This document shows positions 1-13,900 of a DNA stretch of 64,000 nucleotides, piece by piece (the first letter of the stretch is position 1; each line of letters starts with the position of its first letter). The notes under the pieces were generated by a model. It saw only the letters and a program-made list of their open reading frames with translations, was not told the origin of the DNA and ran no database searches. Made by a program: the position numbers and the translations under genes. Source of the DNA: Megaleporinus macrocephalus (taxonomy: Eukaryota > Chordata > Actinopteri > Characiformes > Anostomidae); the NCBI GenBank assembly GCA_021613375.1, contig CM038703.1:18412694-18476693 (forward strand), in the 5' to 3' direction.

Positions 1-8
1 AAACCTAC

Positions 9-93
9 CGTGGTATTCTGGGATCGTGCCAAGTGCTCACACCAGTTTGTGTGTGTAGAAAATAGACCTGGCCCTGTACGGTGGTTCTCTGCT
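9..93 (-). CDS. smurf1: SMURF1 coding exon 8, WW1 domain
   Basis: An 85-base exon, acceptor ctctacag and donor gtaggt. It encodes EQRTTVQGQVYFLHTQTGVS and TWHDPRIP. Only the second WW tryptophan is present; the first position is Tyr (LPEGYE), as in the family. The next exon is beyond the window. Confidence 0.95.
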
Positions 94-3000
94 CTGTAGA
101 GGAAGAGTAAAGGTAGCAGGCTGTTAAGACAGCAGTTCATAGCTGGGTCAGTTCTCGTTCTAACAGAGGTCATGCCTTGTGCCCAGACTGAGGCTTAATT
201 ACAGCTGCTGTGTTCGCTGATCACAGCACAAGGGTCATGCTGCCACAGCAGAGGGGTCAGCAGTTACCCTCCAGAGAATCTTAATAATGTCTGTATGGTC
301 AATACAACGCAAGCAGAGCAGCAGGGTTAGCATGTCTGGCTCATCTCTTTACACCTCTCTGCACTACAGCTGCCCATCAAAGCTCTCTGTGGCACATGGC
401 GCTGGGGCCAGTTTAATTACACAGGGAGAAGACAAAAGAACAGTAAACTTCTCAGAGGTAAGCAGCACAGACTCTATTTACCATAGCCTTCAGGCAGGTC
501 GGGTGACTGGTGCCCGTGCGGCCGGTTCTGTGGGGTGTGCGCATGACTTCTAGACTCCTGGTTTCTGATTCGTTGTGCTTGGAGCCTCTGCTCCTGATTG
601 GGTGACTCCAACGCACGACAGCTGCCTCCGCCAGCAGCCCCCGTGGGGTCTGTGTAGGGCAGAGGCTCCTCCATGAAACAGCTGAGAGGCCGCCCTGGTC
701 CGGAGTCCTCAAACACCGGTCTGGGAAGAGCACATAAGCAGCATAATTTAAAACACACACCAGAAACCTTGACTTCCATTACTGTACCTACATCAGTATA
801 TGATCTGTGAGTGAAGATAAATTTAATCTTGCCAGCAGGTGGCAGTGCTGATCATGGAGTGTAGATATCAGAGGGGGGAAAAAGGACTGCTCTGCAGCAG
901 AGCTCCCACTCACCCTTCATTTTCTAAAAGTCCTCTACAGTCTACCACAGGCCCACCACTGCCAATCCTGTCTCTGGTCTGGAGGCTCACTGAAAACGAA
1001 CATTGTAGAGAATTCACAGTTAGCAATTTATGAGTTTATTCTGTTTCAGAATGCAAGACGCTATTCTCCAAGACAGTTCCATGTTTTGTTGCTACGTACC
1101 AACTATCTGCCCTCGCACAGCATCGCTGTCGGAGGCGTTTAGCTTGCATAAGTCCAAACGCTGGTCTGTTGAGATGATAGTCATCCAAAAAAGGTCAGAT
1201 CTCAAAACACAAGTTAATTAGAAAGACTAATGGTTCACATTTTTTCATCGTGGCCTTTTTATGGCACTACCAAGTTTGAGTAGTGTGAAGAACACTCACA
1301 GCCTGTATCTTTGAGTCTGCTGATGGCATTAGACAGGAGTCGCACACAGCCCAGAAAGCCAGCCCCCTGCTTTTTATGGATCTTCTTATGGTTCCATACA
1401 CTAATAGTGATGGAATCAGTCTTCCCGATATATCTGAGAGAGAGAGGAGAATTGCAAAAAATTTTTTAATTGCATTTAAATCACATTTGCTTTTTGCGAT
1501 AATTTGTGCCCAAATACATTTTGTCCCATTTTAAAAGCAGTACATTTTCTTTTAGTTATGTGAGTGGTTGTAATTAAATGTTCTGCGATTGCATCTCTCT
1601 CAAATCAGTTCTTATATTTATTACAGTGGAACTTTCCATTTTCCTGTTTAAATGATTGCTTTTGCTGCTTGTTGATTTATCGATAGGTCTCATGCAAGTA
1701 CTGCTTTTTAAAGCCATTCAAAAGTTGTATTTTAACAACAGGGCAGTAATCATGGTAAGCACTGGAACTGGCTTCAGATAGTTTGCAGGGTCAGCCTATA
1801 AAAACGTGTTAATGTGATACATTAGTAAAGTTTTACTTTGACAGCCTTAATAATGTTGCAACAGCTGAATGTGATCATAATAGTTACAGTGTCATAAACA
1901 GTATAGATGGGGGAAAAAAAATACTGTACATCCATATTTCAAACTTAAGCCAAGAATATGCTTACAAGTCATAATGCTGGTTCCATTTGGGGTCCAGTGT
2001 GCTCTTGACGGTGTCTGTGGAATGGCACTGACCCGAGCCATCAACCACGACTTTGGCAAAAGGGTCAGGCAACCCTGTAAGAGAAACCAGTTTTGCAGAA
2101 CGATTAAAAGAGAGAACAAAAAAAAACAACAACAAAAAAAAAACGCTGCTATCTATTGCAGTGAAGCAAGGCAAAATGGGGAACGCCCTCACGTCCTTTT
2201 TCAAAAGTCACTGTGTGAAAATTCACTGGGGACATTACACACCAGTTTATGGTTCGGATTTACAGCTTGATTCATGAACTGCACTCACTCATAAGGCCAT
2301 CCTCATGCCCTGAAGACATAGCAAGAGAGGTCAAGTGCTCAAGAGCTCTCCAATTAATACAGATGTGCAGTGAGAATAACAAAAGCGGCATAAATTATGA
2401 ACAGGAAAAATAAATATTCAGCTTGCTTCTTAGGGAATAACGCTGAGCTGAACTCTACACAGAACTCTTAAGATTTGTCACTGCTTTAGTCACGCTTTGT
2501 CAATCTCTTTTACACATACTCCATCATTGATTAGCTGATGTCATGCCAGAGCTCAGTGTAATGACTGAAAAACCAGCCCTATGGATGTGGGCTGAATATG
2601 ACGCACTCACACTTCAGTCATTAGCATAATATGTGGGCCATGAATGGTGGAGGGCAGTGGGACAGACAGTCATGTCTGTCACTCACAGCAGCCCTCTTAC
2701 TCTGTGTAGCCCTGACTGATTTCAGTACAGTTTCAGGCCCAGTGTTGCGTGCCCAAATATCTGTGGGTGGAATGTGATTTAGAGCTAGTGAAAGAGAAGG
2801 TGAATTCCCCAGCTGATGGGAATAAAAGCAGCCAACGGTGGGTGGCTTTGAAAGCTTCTCATCATCATTCTGGAGTTTTCTGGGATAATAAACGCGATGC
2901 AGTCAGAAAAGCCTGCGCGCAATAGGTTCTTTTGGGCTGAAGCGCAAAAACCTTTAGTTGCGCTTTGTCTCTGAGCATCTGAAAGGAAAACAAACATCTA

Positions 3001-6000
3001 CAAAGCTCGGGCAAACATTAGTCCGTGCGGAACAGACTCAATGAAATAAGAAAAGAAAGCATGACGAGTACTTACGGAAGAAGTCTTTCTTTGCTAAGTT
3101 CTTGGCACATAATACTGAAAGAAAAACAGAAAGGCATTCATCAGTGAATTAACAAACACTCACTGCTCTAGTCACAACATGTCTGAAAACCAAAAACACT
3201 ACTGTGTATATAAATATTAAAACAAAAATCATGACCCATACTATGGTTGTGTTCAAACACAACAATATATCATGGATACGCTTGAGGCGATATGCGTATA
3301 GATATATAGTAATAGTTTACTTGTTTATTATTATTCATGTGGAAAGCAACACTGGACTTCAGTGTTCATAAGATTACTCATTAGTTTGTCTACTGTTATG
3401 TGCACGAATAAGGTGTGTATCATTCCTTAAAGGGGAATTCCAAGGATATCTGCATTGTTCAATCTTTTGACTTAATTTTTTAAAACACATGTAAAGTGGA
3501 ACGATACCACTATCTTTTTATAGGCTCAGGTTTGCCACTCTTTTATAATAATCAACATTACATATAAAACCTAAGCAGTTTGGTTCCCTTTTGCCACCAC
3601 TGTAAAGTGACCAGGGTCAGTAAGTTCCTCTACAATTAACCCCATCACATTAAACCACTATGAGTGGGTTACAATTCAGTGAGTGAATTATGCAGAAATA
3701 AAAAAAAGGGATAGATTTAGTTTTCTAATTAACTGTTAAGTCCTGTATAGTTCTTGTTGGTTGTGTAGTTGACTGTGTGTGTTTCACTTTTAGTTTGGCG
3801 TTGTAGTTACAGGTTTCTAGCCTGTTCTAATAAGCACTTAGCATTTTGGGGTTGTGCTTGTAAAGCTGCTTCATGTTGCAGTGCTATTAAAACCTAAACA
3901 GAGGATTAAACTATACTGTATGTGATCTGTTACACATGTTGGTGAACAGACTTTCTTACAAACATTTATGTCTGCTGTACACATGGTGTGTTCAGTCACT
4001 GGATTGCAGTGTGACGTCTGTCAGGCGTTATATAGCCTATCGTAGTTGCTGACAATTACTAGCCCTAGTCTAAACAACAGATTTTCATGGTTTAGATATA
4101 TAACCGTTGTTCAGGGTGTGTGTGTGTGTGCAGGCATTTAGGGAGCGTGTCCAGACAAGCTGCTTTCCTCAGACTGTTGAAAGAAATCAGTATATTTACC
4201 CATAAGCCCATGGGAGTGACCTCAGGGCTGTCCCAGCACTGCAACTGAACAGAATGAACAGCCACCATAGCCTCTGAGGTGTTTTCCTCCCACATCTCTC
4301 TCTAAATATCTTAACACTTAAGCTATCAGCCTTTCCTGTTTTTTTACCTAGCCAGTGCATAAGCGATGTAAAAACAAAACGCACTGAGTATTTGTGCTTT
4401 TAGATAATTTAAATTCACTGTATTGAATAGTCTGTATGCCAGTGCAGACCAGAAAGGAGACTTGTGCCAGCCTGTGATGGGTACAATCACAAGAGGGATC
4501 AGGTGTGGTCAGCACAGCGATACTCTACTTATCAAAAATACACAATGTACATTAAGAAATAAAAGAACACATTAGAGAGAAATTATCAGAGTTTCCCTTA
4601 TGCCAACTAATTATAAAGATTAAATGAGTCACATTATGATTACTTTCAGTGTTTCCTGGTAACCTTTTCAACAGCAGAACAACTGTGTGAAGTTCTTGTG
4701 GCACAAAAAACAAGCGATATATTTAGTCAAGTCGTGACACTATTGGTCAGTGTCTATATAAGTTCTGAAGATAATTCTGTTGTTTAACGCAATTAGAATA
4801 AACATGATACAAAGGGCGTTTGATAATTACAATATTAATCAGTTACATGACACTTGATGAATGCTAATAACAGTAATCACAGGTTTTTTTATTATTATTA
4901 TTACCATTACAGCATTTCACATGCGGCACTACTGGTTCTATTTTGTCTCTTCCCATTATAAAATCAAAACATTGTGCTGCATATCACAGGCGTTGCCATC
5001 GACTGCCAACAACAATGACACTTAAAGCTTTGTGTTGTCTAGCTAATGAGCACATGATTATAACGCTAACAAAATGGACACCACATTCTTCTAACAATGT
5101 GTAACAAACATTGTTCTACCATTTCCTATCCATCTACAGTGCTTCAAAAATCAGATAAAGAACTGAGTTAGACTACAATACAGAGTCATGGGTAATTGGA
5201 GAGAGGGTATAGCGCCTTATAATCCTGGAAAGTTTGAAGTCAGTTACTCATATTTATGCTCTACATTTCTCTGGCTATCTGGACTCCTGCAGCAGACGAG
5301 CATCCCTGCAATGTCCAGCTGCAAACCCTTTGCTGTAGCTTTATTTGCTACGTCATCAGCAATTAGATGACAGCGATTAGATTTTCTTGACGTAACTGTG
5401 GGTTTGAAATCATCTGAAGTCAAACAAACTTTACACTATCATCATAAATAAATGTTTGAATATCATGATAATATTTGGCCATATAGTCCACCTGTACCTC
5501 CTGGCTCACAGCAGCAGAAAAAGAAAGAAGGGGAGAGAAAAAAAAAACAAAAACAAAAAAAAACACACACCAGATAGAAGCTTTTCAAAACTGACAACTT
5601 TTATTTTCTAAAAAGGGCCATTATAAGACACTCTTTTTAAGCTGCTTCCACACCTAAAGTTAGTTTTGGTGCAGACCTATAAAATTTAGTTTGCTGTTTA
5701 TTTTTCCTTTTTTCAAGTTTTTGTAAACTTAGGTGAGCACTAAATAAATTAATCAAAAACTGTGTTTCTTGTTCCGCTTCCAGATGAACCCTAGTTCAGC
5801 TCACTTTTGTGTCTGTCTCGCCCAAAAAAGGAAATCAGCATCAGAGCTGTTTTTTTTTTTACTACTTCTAGCAAAACAGCAACAATCGTGTGCAAAATCT
5901 AGTTTTAAATGTTCATATTGGTTTTGTAGCACAAACTGTTCCTAATACCAGAAGACGAGCAACAAAATACGAACAAAAGGGAAGTTATGCCTTTACATTT

Positions 6001-9000
6001 AGCACATAGGTCACCATGTCATCTACTCGATTGACTACATTCAGCCAACCAACTAATAATAAGGAAGGAGGCATTAAGTAAGGTTTATTCATGCTTTGGT
6101 TGTATTCTCACATAAAGTGTTTTTGTTTAAATGGTGAAAGTGACAAAACTTGTATCCCTGCAAAATTACCAAAAAATAATCTAGGCAAATAAATAACCAG
6201 TCACATATAATTTAGTGCACTTTAGCCATTGCATTGTGTGAAACCAACACATTTATTTTACAACCTAACAAATAAAAATGCACCACTTAACACTAAAATT
6301 CTTTTTAGTTTGTTGCAAGGTAAACACGATTGTGAAAGTTAACATGATAAATAATTGCAGTTTAAATACACAGGTGATTACATAATAATTACTAATGTCT
6401 ATATTGCTAGTAATAAATGAAAAAAATGGCCAATCAGAAAGAGCACATGTGCATGACTGAGTGTCATAGGACAGTGAGGAATCGTCTGTATTTCTCATTG
6501 TACCGTGACAATGCTGACTATGAGGAAATGCTCCACTGCACAGAGGAGGCCTCGTCATTGTGTGGGTGGACAAACACACATCAGCAGTGTCCTCTCTGTG
6601 AAGGACCTTCTTCAGACTCCAGCTAGCTTCACAAATTTATGGATGCCGGATAAGCTCACAAAACAGGCACTGCCCAACATGCCCGTTCACAAACATCTCA
6701 GCAAACTTAGCCAGTAAGACGTTTACACAAGACGCAACTAATTACTTATGATACTTTCCCACAAATGATCTTTATTACTGTCTTCATTAGTTGAAGCCAC
6801 AGTTATGTACGGTGGGGAGTTTGTGGCCCCTCTACATATTCATTGTTCTGAAAAAAAAAAAAAAAAAGACAATGCATATGCCTAGTAAGATGCCAGGTGA
6901 GTGCGAGACAGCTGGATTAACAAACAATATTTCATGTTGCTGACAAATAATGTGTCTGGATCTGTACCAGGCTGTATAATCTTATCTGCAGGTGACTGGT
7001 GTGTCTGCAGGGTTTCATTCCAGCCAAGCGGCAGCCCACCTGATTCCACTTGTTTAATCTGTCTTGGTCTTCAAATGGCTGTTCAGGTGTGCTGCTGTCT
7101 GACTGGAACAAAAACCTGAAGCCACAGCAGCCCTCTGCGGGTAAGATTAGACATCCCTGCACTTTACGGTAGTTTCAGTTACATCATGATTATTTATCGC
7201 TGTTAAATTTAGGACATCTGCTGAAACAAGAATTAACGGCTATGATATCCTGTTGTGCAATTTCTTGCGGCTAAAAGTGAGGTTAAACGAGATGAAACAA
7301 CTTCTATGCAATACTAGGGACACGTAAACGCTACAAGATTAGTGTTGGCAAAACTGTTTTGTTTTTTGTTTTTTTAAATAATAAAGAACAACCAATCACA
7401 AGTTGGTGTGTTTGTGCCAGGACATTTGTCTGCACTGGATTACATGGATATATATGATATAAAGGCATAAAACATAATCCCTGTGAATTTATGACCACAG
7501 AGTGGTCAAAGAACACAGACTTTATAGGCTGAATAACGGGAATAATAATTAAAAAAGGTGCAGCTCTATATGGCACAACCAAATAAGGTCACTAAACTGG
7601 AATTATTGACCTAGAAAAACAGTGTTATGAATAAACGGATTCTGATGATCAAGCAAACAAAGAAAATGCTCAATTTACCCCAATTTTCTAGGTGTAACCG
7701 AACTTTAGAATTTTGTTCTGTAGCCAAGTGAAAAGATAAGACTGGAATTCAATTTCCATAATTAATGAATCGGCCAATTATGGTTTGGACTAATCAGTCA
7801 AAAAATGCTTCCTTACTGTTTTGTAAAGAAGTAACATAAAAAACAAACAAACAAACAAACAAAAAACAATTGCCTATATTCTAAATCATGTTGACATATT
7901 CAACATGCATACTCATGAAAATCTGTGTAAAACATGCAAAACAATAAAAAAAAAACACTATTATTAACTAATTACAACAAATTAGTATATATGACTCAAA
8001 CCTATGCAAATGACAAAACATAACACCACACTTCGGGTGGGAAGGAAAAAAAAATAGACCAGACCAAGCAGTACCACATTTTAAAATTACCATTACAAAA
8101 TTATGAATCTAATTACTTCTATTCAACATTTTACAGACTGTGCTACACTAAATACAATTACACATGATGCTCTCTTTCTAATCAAACATGCAAGGGGAAA
8201 GTGATTTTAATTTACTGTCAGTAAAGAAAATTGTCCTTTTGCCCAGTTCTAGTTCCATCTTAGAACACCCGTAAACAAAATAATGAAATCAACTGTGTAA
8301 TGTCTTGTTAACATGTTAAAGACATAAATATATAAAAATAAATAAAAATCAATAAAATGGAGTGGATATGGAGCTAATGTGTAAGTGAGCGAGGAGAAGG
8401 AATGAACTGTCGCTTCTTTTTACTCACATCCTCTGGAGCAGAAATACAATGCAACACAACTGCTTATCGGTCTTTGAACAGTGTAGTATAAAACATCCCA
8501 TAAGATAAAAGGAGCCATAAAATAAAAAGTGGATGATGACAGCAGCAAGTCATATCCCTCATGTCTGAGCCCTGTGCTTATATTAAAGTCTCCTTTGCTA
8601 GCTTGCGTGGATGGGGAAGAAAAATGCACTGAAAAAGCATTGGCTAACCTCGTCCTCTGTGAGGGGCTCTACCCTGTTTGACATTACAGCCGTATAGAAC
8701 TTTGAAGGGAGAAAGTGCTATCTGTGATTCAAATGAGGAGCAAGACCGTGTTAGGAAGCTGCGCTGCTGCTGAATGTTAATCATGCAACAACAGCAGCTG
8801 CTAATTGAAAGGTCCATGTACAGCCTTGGCCTTGGGTCCAATTTATGACCCAATAGTGAGCGCTTTCAGGGTGGGGGTGGGCAAGGAGCTTTGCTGAAAT
8901 GCCACAGCAGGATTTCTGTGGAAATGGAGGGTGGAGAGTGCAGCTGACACAGAAGATGCTGCAGCAAGCTTGACACCATACACCTTCACCTCCCCCACCT

Positions 9001-9089
9001 TTTACAGCCCTCACTGTAGGGAACACCTCATTAGACCTGAGCTTCATCACAGCATGCGTGGGAGCGAGCACCAGGGGAGGGGGGGCAAC

Positions 9090-9124
<35 letters not shown>

Positions 9125-10944
9125 GAGAGCGCGAGAGAGCGAGAGATACTACATTCCATCTTTCTTGTGGCCACTAGGCAGTCCATCAACACCCAATAAT
9201 GGTTACTGAGGCAACCAGTGGATAACTGGAAGAGCCACACTGCATATGTAATGAGTCCATGATCAAAGTCCACTCGTACGATTAAGCCCTGTCTCTGCCC
9301 TCCAGTTAAGCAGCCAGGGAGAAATATTTATATAATTTATAAAAAAAAAAAAACATATACCTGCTATTTCAAAGACTAGAGCAGAAAAGTCACCCCTGGC
9401 TCCCATTCTCGGCTTACCACATCTGTAGCCATGGAAACAAAGGCAGCAGAAACTTTGCAGCAAGAGAGGGGTTTTATCAAACAGTCAGAGCTGTCGGATC
9501 TCTAGAGTCGATGCCAGTAAGGTTGATGCCAAAGGTCAGAATCAAAACATCAATAAGAATATTGCCATAAGGGGTGCCTTCTTCACATGCTTCTCATTTC
9601 TCCAACACTTTCTCTATAATCTGAAACTTATTTCATAGATTCTATAAGAAGCAGCTAATACGACCTTGATTTAAAAAAAAAAAAAAAAAAGTCCAGCATA
9701 ATCTAGGGCTGCCCAAAGGCATCAAATGTTAAAAATTGCCAATTACGCTACCACTGTGTTACTAAAGCTTGGAGCTCTGGACGACACTTGAGATACATTT
9801 CGAATGTTGTTCATAGGGCAGTAAAATCAACTCTTTGATTCTTGGTAACTTCTGAAAATAGAGCTGATGCAATCTCTGGCTTAACACAAAAATGCTTCAA
9901 CAAATCTTGTTAATACATCTTTAACATGACATCTGATTGGCTCCTACCAACATACAGAACAAGCAAAGAAAACTGCAAATATGTGGCTTCAGTACAAATC
10001 AGTACTCCAAAGTCTGGCTATATATTCCAAAACCACATAAACACAGTGCCAAAAACCTTAGTATCGAACAGAAATTTGGATTACATACCTTATATTTCAA
10101 ACCTTTAGAGTTAATAACATATTTATTATACACTAAGAGAACAGGACATTTAAGCGACACTGTGCTACTGTGCCTCCAAAAATAATAGTTGCTCTGTAAT
10201 GCTAATCCAGATGGAACCAAGCCCAATGTTCATGCACATGAAAACCTTAAATACTGAATCTCAGCATCAACCCACAACTCTCACCAGTGCAACCATAGAA
10301 CACCATAGGGCACACCTAATGAAACAACTCATTAGTAATTAGTATTAGTAATTCATCACTTATTAATTACTTCAACTACAGCAAATTTGAATGAATCACA
10401 TTGCATCACAGAGTTGGCTAATTAAACACGATATATGATGACACATATCTCTGCAATAGCAGTATGTATAGGCAAAGCTGAAATGATAGTGTTTGAATCT
10501 TTTTACTTCAAGCACTTCTTTTTCTTGCTAATTCATGTAGATCAAATCTCAATCTCTACATTTTATAAATGTGTGTATGGTTGTCAGTATCAGCACTGAC
10601 TGATACAAAAACCATTAGATTTTTTTAATGTAATCAAATTCTTATTTAAGTATATTATTTAAGAAACTTTTCACATGACGCAAAGCTTTAGTTGGGCCAA
10701 GTTCTGTGGAGGTGGGTGGGGGGTGTTATGGGGGAGAACAAGCCTACAAACAGGGACCCATAAGATATTGTCCAGTACCCCTCTAACATCTGGCAGCATT
10801 CCTCCAAGCGAGTTTTTAGGGCAGGCGGAAAAGTCTGCAGCTGGGACTTTAAACAGAGCTCTTCTTGTTGCTTCACTCCTGTCTTTTTGGTAAGCGAATG
10901 GCAAAGCAAACATGGACAACATGTTCTGAGTTAGTGCCGCCCAA

Positions 10945-10982
<38 letters not shown>

Positions 10983-13900
10983 TCCATGTACATGTGAGAA
11001 AAGTAGAGTATTATTTGGTCATCATGTGTCTAAAGGCTTGAAGGGCTGTCCAAACATTCTTCCCCATCTGCTTTCATTAAGCCTTTCTAAGAGGAGGCCA
11101 AACAGTCTGCTGTGGTGTTATCAGGCACGGGAGATCAGACTTAACCATTTCATTACGCTGGATTAGCCTGAAGAGAGCAGTTCTCAAAAACAGCAGTTCA
11201 GCCTCAGCTGGAAGTGTGGCCACTCGTGTGCTTTTGCACCCATCGACCACCTCACTGTACCTTACAGCCTTTTGCTCTAAATTTAGCCTGCTGATCTTTA
11301 TTGTGAGTCGTTACGTGGTGTCTGGGCAGCCATGCTGCTGCAAGCAGACGCTGAGGAAGGTTTGGCGGAGACTTCCATTTCAGTCAGGGGTCATGTTCCC
11401 TAACTTTGTCAAACAACTCAATTTGCCCTAGGGAAACAGGAAGGGCTTAGTGACAGCTTAGTTCCCGGGTCCTTAACGTGGTCTATGATTTTTGCAGGCC
11501 CCACTGCAACACAATCTGATTTCAGTAAAGAGACCTCCTGCTTAACATTTTTAAAACACTCCAAAAAGTGTTATCAAAAGTATGTTATGATGGAATGTCA
11601 AAGACATCATCTATTATTTTGCACTTGTTTGCACATAATATTTTCCAGTTACATAATTTATGAACAGGCAGCCAATCATAAAAACATTAAACACAGACAC
11701 ACCCCATGCAAAAAAACACATTCAGAAGTCAATAAAAACTGATATTGAACAGAAGAAAAACAAGCATTAATTTTGATAAAGCTATCAATCACTGGAGCCA
11801 GATTTCTTCTAGATCAGTAAGTAAATAGATGCAAACATCTAAGAAGGAATGTGCATTTCCTTGTTTCTTACAATAGGGCTGGACAGCACAACTTTCTAGT
11901 GATATATTGCCCCATATTTGTTTAAAGTGTGAATTTGATGTACTTGCATCATCTCACAAACAGTTCCTGTAAGCATGCCATAAACAATAGTATCGTACAT
12001 GCAAGGAATATGTGCCTGATCCACATAAGTGACTATATCTTAAGTAGTTGACTAATGAGAGGGTGTAAGCAATCAAAGAGAAAGTAACACTCTTGTGATA
12101 AAAACCACGGCAAAAGATCTAGGATATGCACTAGAGATGTAAATTTGAAGGTAAGCATTTCATACGATAAATGGGTTTTCTTCCACACGACTGCTGGAAA
12201 AAAAAAGCATTTCTACACATGGATAAGTCAAAACTCCTTAACCTCTCTGCTTTTTCAATATGAGCAGAGCAGCAGTTAGAACAGCAGCACCTTTGAGTCT
12301 ATCTGTGCAGAGGGATTAGAGATAAGGCAGGTCTTCTGGCTAGGCAGAGAGAGTAATCCCCCCCCCTCCCCCCTCTCGTGTTGGCTTCTGCAACCTTATC
12401 AGTTCACTGTTGCTGTACATGAATGACAAGGCCAAACGGAGCAATGGCCAGTGATTGGGGAGAGCAGCCTTCTTAACTGGGCCTCATCGGCTCTGCTCCT
12501 CTGCTATCTCTGTCAGAACCAGAGACGTTCTCTCACTCATGCGCCCCAGTCCCTCAAATACGGCCCAGGTTTGAGTTACAGCAGCAGGAAGGCTGTGCGG
12601 ATATGAGACGTGCCGGATCCCACACAGTCATCTTAAGTCCCAGCAAACGCAGGGGCTGAAACACAAGCCGCTAGGCCCCCCAGCACCAATGAAATATCCA
12701 TGAGCTTTTGCGGGGTTATCTTCTGCCCTCTTCCCTCATTTCTTACTCCATCTCTCTCAAAAATCCTTGAGAGGAGCCATGCAGATTACACTAAAGGGAG
12801 CCATTTTGTAAGGTCGCCAAAGCGGCACAGGCGCTGCGGGCTTTTTAAAAATACATTCCCATCCAGCAGCGCGCAAATGAGCGTTGTCAGTCGGGAGGCT
12901 ATTTAAGAGCACCGCACATCCATGCGTGCATGACTGGACATGACATTTCCTCAGGCTGAGAAACAGTGGGTCAGTCGGCCCAGTGCGCGCGCACTGCAAG
13001 CGTCCCCCGGAAGAGCTGTGGCCAGACAGACTTCCCCAGCACTGAGTCACCGGGCTGGGCTCTAGTAGTAAACCACAAAAGAAAAGGGGAAACCTGAGAC
13101 ACACCTTGAGGGTGAACAGACGGTGGAAGAGAACAGCCCAATGCAGAACGACTACAGCAGCAGGCCGTGAGCACATGCCATTGAAATGCGTTTAGTCAGA
13201 CAGCGTCAGTGGAGAAGGACATTCTGAGTCCAGCGCGCTGCACATTAATCACAGGGCTGAGCTCCACACGCACATGCCGCAGTATTACAGCAGCCGGAGG
13301 CTGAACACATACACGAATGCCTGTTTGTTCTTGTAACTGTCTGGCTGACTTGCATTCGCTGATGTTATAAGGCTTACCAAACTATGTTTCGTATCTGAAC
13401 ATGTCCAAACAACATTCCCTAAAATGGCCTTTAGTAAGGCTGCCTCGGATTGGCCGCTTTGAGTAAGCCAATTCGTTTCAGAATGCCGACAACAAACAAG
13501 AGGGGGGCCTGCAGGAATTAACACAATCTAAAGTAGAAGGGGGGGCGGTGGGGGTCAGCCGTATCTGTTGTTCAACTAAAATGCACCCTTCAGCTGAGTG
13601 TGTTCATGACAATATGGCAATGCCACTTATTACACTGTGTAGTGCTCAACGCAGACGACCCAGATGAAGATCTGCTCTGGGCAGTGATGACAGCGGATAA
13701 GAGAGTACTGACAGAGAGAGAGAGGGGAAAGGGGGAGAAAAAAAAAAAAAAAGAGATCAAACTGGCCTAGTTTTCTGTCTGAAACAAAAGTAAGTTGGGA
13801 GATCTGAGTGAGGGCAAAATCCCAGCACACAGCTTTTCTTGTTTACGACAGCGGGGGAGGAATGAGGCCTAATGCGCTGTGTGTGTCCTAATGAGGGAGG

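Noticed and set aside
12757..13176. 139-codon minus-strand open frame in SMURF1 intron 1
   Set aside because: Cys/Leu/Pro-rich composition follows the local GC content; no domain, no splice context, no recognisable homology.
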